This document shows positions 17,430-25,835 of a DNA stretch of 64,000 nucleotides, piece after piece. The position numbers were made by a program, and so were the translations under genes. Each line of letters opens with the position of its first letter. The stretch's first letter is position 1. The notes beneath the pieces are model-generated. The model made no database searches. It was not told the DNA's origin and saw nothing but the letters and a program-made list of their open reading frames with translations. This DNA comes from Orrella dioscoreae (GTDB lineage: Bacteria; Pseudomonadota; Gammaproteobacteria; Burkholderiales; Burkholderiaceae_B), in the NCBI RefSeq assembly GCF_900089455.2, contig NZ_LT907988.1, positions 3,038,001 through 3,102,000 on the forward strand, given 5' to 3'.

Positions 17430-17837
17430 GGGCATTCGCCTCCTTTGGGTCACGGCGTCTCCGACAACCTGGATGCCAGGCTGGCGAAACGCGCCATTTA
17501 GCTAAAAGGGGTTGTGCGGAAGACGGGCCAGGCCGCCAATACAAACCGACACTGCTTGACGGATGCTGTTAAGGCATCCAAAGACGGGGCTGATTTCCAG
17601 CGCTCTGACGAGGCGCTGAACACAGACCACAATTGATGAAATCTGAACGAAGAAGAGGGCATTTTAACGGAAAATAAAAGGATACGCCAGCTTAAGCACC
17701 GTTACCTCCTCTTTCATCGGGAGTACCGCCGTGAAATTGGGGCACTATCCGCTAAAATCGGCGGGTTTTACGCGGTGCGACAAAAATCGTGCCATTGCGT
17801 CTCCATTCCTCCCCCGACCGCGCCGGAGCCCCTCCTT
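17430..17837. other. Divergent control region between proX and wzz
   Basis: No gene is seen in this AT-richer stretch. It must carry the proX promoter (minus strand) and the wzz promoter (plus strand). A dyad GGATGC-N7-GCATCC lies at 17561-17579. A TAAAAT hexamer at 17753-17758 could be a -10 for wzz, but the -35 region is weak. No JUMPStart/ops element was found. Confidence 0.4.
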
Positions 17838-18902
17838 TTGGACAATTCTCAAAACTCGACGCATCCACCGCGTGAACTCGACCTCTATGACATGGCCTGT
17901 GCGGTATGGCGCAACTGGCGCATCATCCTGGGGGTCACGGTAATCACCTTGCTGCTGGCTGCCCTGTATGCTTTCCTGGCACGGCCGGTGTACCAGACCG
18001 CGGTTGCCATCCTGCCCCCTTCCGCAAGCGGAGTCGCCCACTACAACCTCGTCACCCAATTGATGGGCGAAACGCTCCCCAGCGGCAACGACCAGGACAG
18101 AAAAGGGCAGCGAGGCATCACGCCCCTGACGCCCCAGGAGGCGTACCGGGTCTTCCTGCGCCACCTGACATCCGATGCATTGCGCCAGACGTTTTTCTCG
18201 GAGGTCTACCTGCCTGCCCAAGGCCGGGAAATTTCGGAAGGCGAGCGCGAGCAACTCTGGCTTCAGTTGAACAGGAATATGAAGGTCACGCTTCCCTCGC
18301 GGGAAGGAGACGCCGCGCAGCTTTCCTTTGAAGGCACCAGTCCCCAGACGATCAGCAAGTGGGCGAACGACTACACCCAGACCGCGATCGTCGCGGCCCG
18401 CGAGGAACTCATGGGCGACCTCGCAGCGTTCGTCGAGGTTCGCCTCCAGAGCAACAAGGGCCAGTTGACGGCGCTGCGCAAGGTGGCCTCGGAAACGCGA
18501 GCGAACCAGATCAAGCGCGTTGAAGACGCGCTGACGATCGCCGAATCCATCGGGCTGGAAAACGCCTCGGCGTCCGGCAATCTGATTATTGATTACAAGG
18601 ATGAAACCATGTACCTGCGTGGCGCGAAAGCCCTGCGCGCGGAACTGGAGCGGCTCAAGCAGCGGGAAAACGACGACCCCTACATTCCCGAGCTCAACAA
18701 CCTGCTGCGCGTGGATGCGTTGCTGAGCGGTATCGACCTGAGTGCGGAACGCCTGTCCGTGGCCATCGTCGATCGCGCAGCCGGCGTTCCTGTCAGCCCC
18801 GTACGCCCCCAGAAGGCTCTCATCCTCCTGCTGGGCCTGGTTTTAGGCCTGGTGATCAGTGTGTTGGGCGTATTGCTGCATGCGGGCATCCGCCGCCCCT
18901 GA
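17838..18902 (+). CDS. wzz: O-antigen chain-length determinant (Wzz family)
   Basis: A polysaccharide co-polymerase that sets the modal length of Wzy-made O-antigen. It has a cytoplasmic N-tail, a first membrane helix (IILGVTVITLLLAALYAFLA), a long periplasmic helical domain and a C-terminal helix preceded by the Wzz proline-rich motif (PVSPVRPQKALILLLGLVLG). The start is uncertain. TTG at 17838 has GGAG 9 bases upstream and gives 354 residues; GTG at 17775 is also in frame but lacks a ribosome site. It is convergent with the O-antigen operon, so it is transcribed separately from it. Confidence 0.85.
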   Translation: MDNSQNSTHPPRELDLYDMACAVWRNWRIILGVTVITLLLAALYAFLARPVYQTAVAILPPSASGVAHYNLVTQLMGETLPSGNDQDRKGQRGITPLTPQEAYRVFLRHLTSDALRQTFFSEVYLPAQGREISEGEREQLWLQLNRNMKVTLPSREGDAAQLSFEGTSPQTISKWANDYTQTAIVAAREELMGDLAAFVEVRLQSNKGQLTALRKVASETRANQIKRVEDALTIAESIGLENASASGNLIIDYKDETMYLRGAKALRAELERLKQRENDDPYIPELNNLLRVDALLSGIDLSAERLSVAIVDRAAGVPVSPVRPQKALILLLGLVLGLVISVLGVLLHAGIRRP

Positions 18903-19003
18903 TCCAGGCGGGGCGGGGTACGCCGCAGGCGCGTGCGCGCCCCTCCCTCCTGGAACGGCCTGCAGGGCTCCGGTGGCAAGCCGGGCACGCGCCGTTCTCT
19001 ACA

Positions 19004-20839
19004 TCAGCACTTGAATGGCAGGTATTCGGGCATCCACCGCTGAAGATGTGCTCGCACATCGCCGTCGGAAACCGGGCCGGTTTGTGCGAGCCATGCCTGG
19101 TTTTCTTCAAAGAAGCCTTCAGGAACCGGACGCGAGCGCGCGATGCGCAACTTGGCGTGCGGTGTCTCAAGCGTCTCTTCCGAATCGGCCAGCAGTTCCT
19201 CGTAGAGTTTCTCGCCCGGCCGCAAGCCGGTGAACTCCACGGGGATCTCCTCCTCGGAGAAGCCGGATAGACGGATCATGTTGCGCGCCAGGTCTGCTAT
19301 GCGAACAGGCTCGCCCATGTCCAGCACAAAGACCTCTCCCCCCTTGCCCATGGCCGCTGCCTGCAGCACCAACTGGGCAGCCTCGGGTATCGACATGAAG
19401 TACCGCGTAATGTCCGGATGCGTCACCGTGACCGGGCCGCCGCGCGCAATCTGCGCATGGAACTTGGGAATAACGCTTCCCGTGCTGCCCAGCACATTGC
19501 CAAACCGAACCATCTGGAAGCGCGTCTCGCCGCCCTGGCAATGCAGTACCTCGCACATCATCTCGGCCATGCGCTTGGTCGCCCCCATCACATTGGTCGG
19601 ATTGACGGCCTTGTCGGTCGAGATCAACACGAACCGCTCCACGCCATGGTGCGCAGCCGCCTGAGCCACATTCAACGTGCCAAGAACATTGTTGCGTACC
19701 GCCTGCCAGGCATTTCCCACTTCCATCAGCGGCACATGCTTGTACGCCGCCGCGTGAAAGACCACGCTCGGCCGCCACGACGAGAATATCTCATTCATGC
19801 GAATGGCATCCTTCACGTCACCCGCCAAGGGAACGATGGCGATCTCGGGACGATTCTCAGAAAACCACTGCTCGATGCTGTACAGCGCGAACTCACTGGA
19901 CTCGACCAGGATCAGACGGGCAGGCGAAAAACGCGCCAGCTGGCGGCAAAGCTCGCTCCCGATCGAGCCCCCCGCCCCGGTCACGAGGATATGCTTGCCG
20001 GTCAGCATGGACTGGATATTCTGGTTGTCGATGCGGACCGACTCGCGGCCAAGCAAGTCCTCGATCTTGACGGGGCGCATCATGTTCACCGCGACGCGCC
20101 CGCTCATCAGCTCGCTCAGTCCCGGCACAGTGAACAGTGCCGCACCCGCCTTGCTCGCGGTCTCGGAGATGCGGCGCAGCACATCGGCTTTCGCCGAGGG
20201 AATGGCCAATATGACGTGGCGAGCGCCCCAGGTGCCCAGCACCTCCACCAGCTTGTCTGATCCGCCCTCGACCCGGCAGCCCGAGAGCTCGAGCCCCCAC
20301 TTCGCAGGATCGTCATCCACCAGCGCCACCACATGCCATTCGGTGCTGCGTCCCAGCTCCCGGACCAGCATCGCGCCGGCCGTGCCGGCACCGACGACGA
20401 CCACCGGGGTGCCTCGGCCCGTGCCACCACCATAAAGTCGATGCTCTTTCCACATGCGCCAGGCCGCTCGTCCGCCACCCATGATGAGCAGCAGCAACAG
20501 CGGATAGAGCAGCAGAATCGAGCGCGGCAACGCTGCGTATTCCCGCTCCAGGAAAGCGAACACCAACAGCGCGACGGTGGAAGCGAGGACGGCCGTGAGC
20601 ACCCGCTTCAGGTCGGGCAGGCTCGCGAACATCCACATGCCGCGATACAGGCCAGCCCATCGACAGGCCACGATCTGCACCAGCAGCAGCAACGGAAGGC
20701 CCGCAATGATGGTCTTGTCCCATCCGACCGGCCATTCAAAATTGAAGCGGATGAAGAACGCGCCCAGCCAGGCGACGAATATCGCGCCCACGTCAAACAA
20801 GAACACCAGCGCGGTGCGAAATCGGGTCGGAATGATCAT
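19004..20839 (-). CDS. wbpM: Membrane-bound nucleotide-sugar 4,6-dehydratase (WbpM/PglF/CapD family)
   Basis: A protein of about 611 residues with four N-terminal membrane helices, then two Rossmann domains (VVVVGAGTAGAMLV and ILVTGAGGSIGSELCRQ). It converts UDP-GlcNAc to the UDP-4-keto-6-deoxy sugar that feeds QuiNAc, FucNAc or bacillosamine-type residues. The active site has the WbpM-type MxxxK arrangement (NVMGATKRMAEM) instead of YxxxK, as expected. The ATG at 20839 was preferred to an in-frame TTG at 20848. It is the last gene of the minus-strand O-antigen operon and is equivalent in type to wlbL/wbpM of Bordetella and Pseudomonas. Confidence 0.93.
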   Translation of the reverse strand: MIIPTRFRTALVFLFDVGAIFVAWLGAFFIRFNFEWPVGWDKTIIAGLPLLLLVQIVACRWAGLYRGMWMFASLPDLKRVLTAVLASTVALLVFAFLEREYAALPRSILLLYPLLLLLIMGGGRAAWRMWKEHRLYGGGTGRGTPVVVVGAGTAGAMLVRELGRSTEWHVVALVDDDPAKWGLELSGCRVEGGSDKLVEVLGTWGARHVILAIPSAKADVLRRISETASKAGAALFTVPGLSELMSGRVAVNMMRPVKIEDLLGRESVRIDNQNIQSMLTGKHILVTGAGGSIGSELCRQLARFSPARLILVESSEFALYSIEQWFSENRPEIAIVPLAGDVKDAIRMNEIFSSWRPSVVFHAAAYKHVPLMEVGNAWQAVRNNVLGTLNVAQAAAHHGVERFVLISTDKAVNPTNVMGATKRMAEMMCEVLHCQGGETRFQMVRFGNVLGSTGSVIPKFHAQIARGGPVTVTHPDITRYFMSIPEAAQLVLQAAAMGKGGEVFVLDMGEPVRIADLARNMIRLSGFSEEEIPVEFTGLRPGEKLYEELLADSEETLETPHAKLRIARSRPVPEGFFEENQAWLAQTGPVSDGDVRAHLQRWMPEYLPFKC

Positions 20840-20863
20840 GGCCTGCAAGAAATAATGTTGTCT

Positions 20864-21448
20864 TTAGCTGGCGATCAGTCTTTCGCCGGGCGGCACTACC
20901 GCCTCTTCCGCCACCTGGACACGGTAGCCCGCACAGGTCCCTGCCTGCAACCAGGCGCGGGCCCCGATGCGGACCCCCCCAGCCAGTTGCACGCCCACCC
21001 CCAGATGCGCGAAATCTCCCAACTCGGCATCGTGGTCGACCGTGGCGTTGGCGTTCACGATCGCACCTCGCCCGATCCGCGCGCACGCCCCGACCACGGC
21101 ACCTGCCATCACGGCCGTGCCCTCGCCCACGATTGCGTGCCCGCTGACCCAGGCTCGGGGATGCACCACGGTGGCCAGGGGGATACCCTGCGCTTCCAAC
21201 GCTGTCGAGAGACGCTCGCGGACACCCTGGTTGCCGATGGCGACGATCGCGGCATCACAGCGCCCGGCCAGTTCTGCCAGCGCGCTCGCATGGGCTACCA
21301 CCTGCCAGGAGCCGGACTGGCGCACGCCCGGGAAACCGTCGTCGGCAAAGACGACATCCGCCCATGTGCCGGACAACTCCGCCGCCTCTGCGACCGCGCG
21401 TCCGTGGCCTCCAGCGCCGACAATCAACAAAACGCCGCGTTTTTGCAT
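20864..21448 (-). CDS. Sugar O/N-acetyltransferase (PglD/NeuD family)
   Basis: A 194-residue protein with the two-part PglD/NeuD layout: an N-terminal Rossmann-like domain (LLIVGAGGHGRAVAEAA) that binds the nucleotide-sugar, and a C-terminal left-handed beta-helix of hexapeptide repeats (VVGACARIGRGAIVNANATV) that binds acetyl-CoA. The catalytic His is in TVDHDAELGD. It probably acetylates an amino sugar nucleotide or a sugar hydroxyl of the O-unit. No PglE-type 4-aminotransferase lies beside it, so its substrate is open. It lies between the initiating transferase and the WbpM gene. Confidence 0.87.
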   Translation of the reverse strand: MQKRGVLLIVGAGGHGRAVAEAAELSGTWADVVFADDGFPGVRQSGSWQVVAHASALAELAGRCDAAIVAIGNQGVRERLSTALEAQGIPLATVVHPRAWVSGHAIVGEGTAVMAGAVVGACARIGRGAIVNANATVDHDAELGDFAHLGVGVQLAGGVRIGARAWLQAGTCAGYRVQVAEEAVVPPGERLIAS

Positions 21449-21512
21449 GGGTCTTTGGAACTATGTCAGTAATGAAGACGCGATTCTACTGAAGAAGCAC
21501 GATCGGGGCGCC

Positions 21513-22547
21513 TCATACTGTGGTACTTTCGGCACGGCCCGCCCCCAGGCTCAAGGCCAAGGCAAGCAACGGCGCATAGGCGACCAGGGCACCGAGCCAG
21601 CCAGGGAGCCACTCGACGGCCACCAGCATGGCCCAAGGCAACAGCCAGAAAATGTTGATGACCAAAACCGACAAAGTCACCACTTTGTGGCTTTTCCATC
21701 GTCGCGCGGCATATTGATAGGCATGGGTGCGGTGCGCTTCATAGACTTTTTCTCCGCGCAACAGCCGCCGCAACAGCGTCGTGGTCGCGTCCACCACGAA
21801 GACGCCGAGCAGTATGAGCCACCCCCACAGCAGCGCTGGCGCGTCCCAGCCAGCCTGCAGGGATAACCCGCCCAGCACGATCCCCAGGAAACCGCTGCCG
21901 CCATCGCCCATGAAAATGCGCGCGGGAGGGAAGTTCCACACCAGAAAACCAGCAACCGTCGCCCCCAGCAGCAGGCTCGTCCCCAGCAGGCCGGGCTGTC
22001 CCACCAGGACGTACAGCACGGCGGCCCCGACGGTGGCGCAGATCGCCTCGACACTCGCGATGCCGTCGATGCCGTCCATGAAGTTGTAGAGATTCAACAA
22101 CCACACCAGATAGAGCGCCGCAAGCACGCTGCCCACGGCGCCAAGCTGGAAGGTGGCCGATCCCACCGCCAGAGGCGGTGCCCCTCCCTGCCAGGCTAGG
22201 ATCCAGGCGGCCGCCGCAAAGTGGGCCAGCAGGCGCCAGCGCGCCTGGATATGGCCATGATCGTCCAGGAAGCCGACCAATGCGATCCACGCCCCCGCTC
22301 CGCCCAAGGCGCATGCGACGTCCGTGGCCACGCCTCCCGACAGCCACAGGGCCACGAGGCCCAGCAGGAAACCGATGACAAAGGCAAGCCCACCACCGCG
22401 GGGCGTGGGTTGCTGATGCGAGCTGCGCGCATTCGGCACATCCAACACGTTGCGCGCGAGCGCATAACGGCGCAATACGCCGGTCAGGAACCAGCCAAGG
22501 CCGGCACCGGCCACGAACAGCCACCAGGGCCAGGAAGACAGATCCAT
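21513..22547 (-). CDS. wbpL: O-unit initiating sugar-1-phosphate transferase (WbpL/WecA family)
   Basis: A 344-residue polytopic membrane enzyme of glycosyltransferase family 4 that starts O-unit assembly by moving a HexNAc-1-phosphate onto undecaprenyl phosphate. It contains the DVPNARSSHQQPTPRGGG motif of this subfamily, the catalytic loop LYNFMDGIDGIAS, the FMGDGGSGFLG motif and the cytoplasmic HRTHAYQ motif. In WbpL-type enzymes the donor is UDP-D-FucNAc or UDP-QuiNAc, which fits the neighbouring SDR and WbpM genes. Confidence 0.9.
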   Translation of the reverse strand: MDLSSWPWWLFVAGAGLGWFLTGVLRRYALARNVLDVPNARSSHQQPTPRGGGLAFVIGFLLGLVALWLSGGVATDVACALGGAGAWIALVGFLDDHGHIQARWRLLAHFAAAAWILAWQGGAPPLAVGSATFQLGAVGSVLAALYLVWLLNLYNFMDGIDGIASVEAICATVGAAVLYVLVGQPGLLGTSLLLGATVAGFLVWNFPPARIFMGDGGSGFLGIVLGGLSLQAGWDAPALLWGWLILLGVFVVDATTTLLRRLLRGEKVYEAHRTHAYQYAARRWKSHKVVTLSVLVINIFWLLPWAMLVAVEWLPGWLGALVAYAPLLALALSLGAGRAESTTV

Positions 22548-22595
22548 CTAGATTCCGGAATGACGGGAAAGAGTCGGAAACGACGCAGGCGCGGC

Positions 22596-23465
22596 TCAGC
22601 GGCCAACGTCGACACCACGCAGCACGAACGGCTGCGGGTCAAAACCAAAATCGCGCCGGGCTTCCTCGTGCCCAAAGACCATGTCGCGATTCATGCGCTG
22701 CACCATGTCGGCGTTCCAGCCGCGATAACGCGGCACGAGACGCAGGCAGGCCAGCGCCCCATTGAAGAGCCAGATCGGCACCGTCAGCAGCTTAGGGCGC
22801 AAGCCCATCGCGATGAAGATGCGGGTAACCATCTCGCGATAGCTCAGCACTTCCGCCCCGGAAATGTTGTAAGCCTGATCGCGCGCCGCTGGCGTGAAGG
22901 CCGCCAGCACGGCCGCTTTTGCCACATCATCCACGTAGATGGGCTGGCGCAGGCCGGCTGCCCTGCCAAAAAGCGGAAAGACATGCAGCCGCCGGATCAG
23001 CCGGACGATCTCCGACAGATTGCGGTCCGTGTTGCGGCCATAGATCAAGGTGGGCCGCAGGATGGTCCAGCCGATCCCTGCCGCGGCGGCCTCTCGGGCG
23101 ACGGCCTCCTCGCCCTGCACGAGGCGGCCGACCAGCGCCTCCTCGTAGGAATTGGACGACGCCGTCTTGGTGTACCGGCTTGTCGACGACAGGCAGACCA
23201 CGCGCTGCGCACCCAGCCCGGCCATCCGACCGAGATGCGCAGGCACCGCCCAGATATGGCACAGCGCGATCCACACGGGAATCTGCTCGGCACCCGCCTC
23301 TTGCCCAGCGGTGTCCAGCGATGCCCAGCGCAGGCCAGGCTGTTCCGCAACGACGGGAGGATTGCGGGAATACGCAACCACGCGATGCCCTTGGGCAAGC
23401 AGTTGGGCAACGACCTGCTGGCCCGCGGGCGACGTCGCGCCCACCACACCCACCGTAACGCTCAT
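22596..23465 (-). CDS. NAD-dependent sugar reductase/epimerase family (SDR; WbpV/WreQ position), catalytic Lys absent
   Basis: A 289-residue extended SDR with an N-terminal nucleotide loop GVVGATSPAGQQV. By its place between WbuB-like and WbpL-like genes it probably reduces the WbpM 4-keto-6-deoxy product to UDP-QuiNAc or UDP-FucNAc. The usual SDR YxxxK is not intact: after the Ser-Ser segment the only matching stretch is SYEEALVGR, with Leu at the Lys position. The start overlaps the upstream stop by 4 bases. Function rests on context and overall similarity. Confidence 0.75.
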   Translation of the reverse strand: MSVTVGVVGATSPAGQQVVAQLLAQGHRVVAYSRNPPVVAEQPGLRWASLDTAGQEAGAEQIPVWIALCHIWAVPAHLGRMAGLGAQRVVCLSSTSRYTKTASSNSYEEALVGRLVQGEEAVAREAAAAGIGWTILRPTLIYGRNTDRNLSEIVRLIRRLHVFPLFGRAAGLRQPIYVDDVAKAAVLAAFTPAARDQAYNISGAEVLSYREMVTRIFIAMGLRPKLLTVPIWLFNGALACLRLVPRYRGWNADMVQRMNRDMVFGHEEARRDFGFDPQPFVLRGVDVGR

Positions 23466-24700
23466 ACGGAATCTCCTTGGACTTGGCTACGCAAAAGGGC
23501 CGCCAGACGCGTCGCCTGGCCCGTCAGCTCGAAATGCGCGAGGAAATAGGCGCGGCCCGCCGCGCCGAGCTCGGCACGCTGCGGGTCACTCATGCCATGC
23601 AGGCGCGCGATGCAGTCAGCCAGCGCAACGGCATCCTCTGCCGCACAGGCGAGTCCGGCCCCTGCCTCGATCACCACCCGCGCGCCCTCTCCATCCAGGG
23701 AAGCAATGATCGGCTTGCCTGCGGAGAGGTAGGACTGCACTTTCGCCGGGACGGTCTGGGCATATATCTCGCTGCGCTTGAGCGAAACCAGCAGGCCTCG
23801 GGCACGGCTGAGGAACTGCGGCATCTCGTCCGCGGGATATCGCCCGGCGAGTATGACGTTGTCCAGCCCGCGAGCGGCCTTCTGCTCGGCCAACCAGGCC
23901 GACATGCTGCCGCTTCCGACCAGCACCAGGCGCACGTCCGGCAGGTGCTGCAGCCGCTCGGCGGCATCCAGCAGGGTCTCCACGGCCTGGGCGGTTCCCA
24001 GGTTGCCGGTAAAAACGATACTGAAATGGCGCTGGATCTCTTCCAGCAACGTCGGGCTGACCTCGGTCTGCGCCGCAGGCGTCAAGGGCATTTCCCGTGC
24101 GCAATTCGGATAGTAGATGATCTTGGACGGATCGGCATGGCGCGCGACGGCATCGATGAACGCCCGGGATTGCACCAACACCCGATCCGCGCAGGCGTAG
24201 ATCGCTCGCACCATCAGGCCCACGCCCGCAAGCACCGCCTTGTTGCGCACGAAACCCGTCGCGCTGAGGCTATCGGGCCAGAGGTCCAGCACCCACATCA
24301 CCATGGGCGTGCGCAGGCGCCATTTCAGGTAGATGGCCGGGATGGCTGCGGTGATGGGCGACAGCGAAAACACGAAGACCACGTCGAACTGCTTGCCGCG
24401 CGCCTGGCGGGGAAAATGCCGCAGGCCATGCCAGACGAAGGAGAGGTAGTTGCGCGCGAGGTTCGCCGCGCCACCCTTCCCGCGCGGCCGCAACGGCACA
24501 CGATGTACCGGCACCTGGCCCGCGAACACCTCCTCCTGGCAACCCTGCGCCGAATACCCTGGAAACACCTCGCCATCCGGGTAGTTCGGCTTGCCGGTGA
24601 AGACCTCGACACTGTGGCCCTGCGCCACCAAGGCCTCGACCAGATCGTTGATCGAGAACGACTCCGGCCAGAAGTATTGGGAAACCAGCGCGATCCTCAC
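23462..24700 (-). CDS. wbuB: Glycosyltransferase (WbuB-like, GT4 family)
   Basis: A 412-residue GT-B glycosyltransferase with an N-terminal acceptor domain (ALVSQYFWPESFSINDLVEAL) and a C-terminal donor domain containing FTGNLGTAQAVETLLDAAE and the acidic motif near SEIYAQTVPAKVQSYLSAGKPI. The protein resembles WbuB, which adds L-FucNAc to the lipid-linked acceptor. It sits directly downstream of the UDP-L-FucNAc genes fnlABC, which supports that role. The start is GTG at 24700, two bases past the fnlC stop. Confidence 0.85.
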   Translation of the reverse strand: MRIALVSQYFWPESFSINDLVEALVAQGHSVEVFTGKPNYPDGEVFPGYSAQGCQEEVFAGQVPVHRVPLRPRGKGGAANLARNYLSFVWHGLRHFPRQARGKQFDVVFVFSLSPITAAIPAIYLKWRLRTPMVMWVLDLWPDSLSATGFVRNKAVLAGVGLMVRAIYACADRVLVQSRAFIDAVARHADPSKIIYYPNCAREMPLTPAAQTEVSPTLLEEIQRHFSIVFTGNLGTAQAVETLLDAAERLQHLPDVRLVLVGSGSMSAWLAEQKAARGLDNVILAGRYPADEMPQFLSRARGLLVSLKRSEIYAQTVPAKVQSYLSAGKPIIASLDGEGARVVIEAGAGLACAAEDAVALADCIARLHGMSDPQRAELGAAGRAYFLAHFELTGQATRLAALLRSQVQGDSV

Positions 24701-24701
24701 G

Positions 24702-25835
24702 TCACTTCTTCCAGACGACGCGGTTCACGTAATCGGTGTAGCTGTGGATCAGGCGAACGACCTTGTCCGACACGTTGGGCATCGAATAGTCCGCCACCAG
24801 GCGCAGGGACCGCTCATCGCCGCGCGGCTGGTCCGCGATCAGCGTCAAGCCCTGCAGCACGCGTTCGGTTTCCAGGCCCACCATCATGACCGAGGCCTCT
24901 TCCATGCCTTCGGGACGCTCGTGCGCCTCGCGGATATTGAGGGCCGGGAAGTTCAGGATGGAAGACTCCTCGGTGATCGTGCCACTGTCGGACAGCACCG
25001 CGCGCGACATCATCTGGAGGTGGTTGTAGTCCCTGAAACCCAGCGGCTTCAGCAGGCGCACGTTCTCATGGAAGCGCGCACCCATCGCGTCGACCCGCTT
25101 CTGCGTGCGCGGATGCGTGGACACGATGACAGGCAGGCCGAATGTGACGGCCACGGTATTCAGCACATCGACCAGCTTGCCGAAGTTCACATCCGAATCG
25201 ATGTTCTCTTCGCGGTGCGCGCTGACGACGAAGAACTTGCCCGCCTCCAGGCCAAGCCGCGACAGGATGTCGGAAGCCTCGATACCTTCGCGATAATGGT
25301 TGAGCACCTCGAACATCGGACTGCCGGTCTTGATGACGCGGTCCGGCAGCAGGCCTTCGCGCAGCAGGTATTCGCGGGCGATGCTGCTGTAGGTCAGGTT
25401 GATGTCGGCGGTGTGGTCCACGATGCGTCGATTGATCTCCTCGGGCACGCGCTGGTCGAAGCAGCGGTTGCCGGCTTCCATGTGGAAGGTCGGGATCTTG
25501 CGCCGCTTCGCCGGCAGGACTGCCATGCAGCTATTGGTGTCGCCCAGGACCAGCAAGGCTTCGGGTTGGATCTCGGCAAGCGCCTGGTCCGTCCCGATGA
25601 TCACCTTGCCGATGGTCTCTGCGCCGCTGGCGCCCGCCGCATTCAGAAAGTAGTCCGGCTTGCGGATGCCCAGATCCTGGAAAAAGATCTCGTTGAGTTC
25701 GTAGTCGTAGTTCTGGCCCGTGTGGATCAGCACGTGGTCGCAATGGCGGTCCAGCGCGGCCATCACGCGCGACAGGCGGATGATCTCGGGGCGCGTGCCC
25801 ACGACGGTGGCGACTTTCAGTTTCTTCATGGTCAT
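24702..25835 (-). CDS. fnlC: UDP-sugar 2-epimerase of UDP-L-FucNAc synthesis (FnlC/WbjD)
   Basis: A 377-residue member of the UDP-GlcNAc 2-epimerase family. It carries VVGTRPEIIRLSRV, HTGQNYDYELNEIFF, FHMEAGNRCFDQRVPEE and SDSGTITEESSI. The HMEAGNRCFDQRVPEE form is characteristic of WbjD/FnlC/CapG, which epimerises C2 of the talose/pneumosamine intermediate to give UDP-L-FucNAc. Its place directly after fnlA and fnlB confirms this over a ManNAc-type 2-epimerase (WbpI/WlbD). The start overlaps the fnlB stop by 4 bases. Confidence 0.9.
   Translation of the reverse strand: MTMKKLKVATVVGTRPEIIRLSRVMAALDRHCDHVLIHTGQNYDYELNEIFFQDLGIRKPDYFLNAAGASGAETIGKVIIGTDQALAEIQPEALLVLGDTNSCMAVLPAKRRKIPTFHMEAGNRCFDQRVPEEINRRIVDHTADINLTYSSIAREYLLREGLLPDRVIKTGSPMFEVLNHYREGIEASDILSRLGLEAGKFFVVSAHREENIDSDVNFGKLVDVLNTVAVTFGLPVIVSTHPRTQKRVDAMGARFHENVRLLKPLGFRDYNHLQMMSRAVLSDSGTITEESSILNFPALNIREAHERPEGMEEASVMMVGLETERVLQGLTLIADQPRGDERSLRLVADYSMPNVSDKVVRLIHSYTDYVNRVVWKK

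Noticed and set aside
17700..17837. A JUMPStart/ops antitermination site upstream of wzz
   Set aside because: No GGCGGTAG-type ops core was found here or in 37496-37812.
24702..25835. Reading the 2-epimerase as WbpI/WlbD (UDP-ManNAc3NAcA formation)
   Set aside because: Its HMEAGNRCFDQRVPEE sequence and its place directly after fnlA-fnlB fit FnlC/WbjD better.
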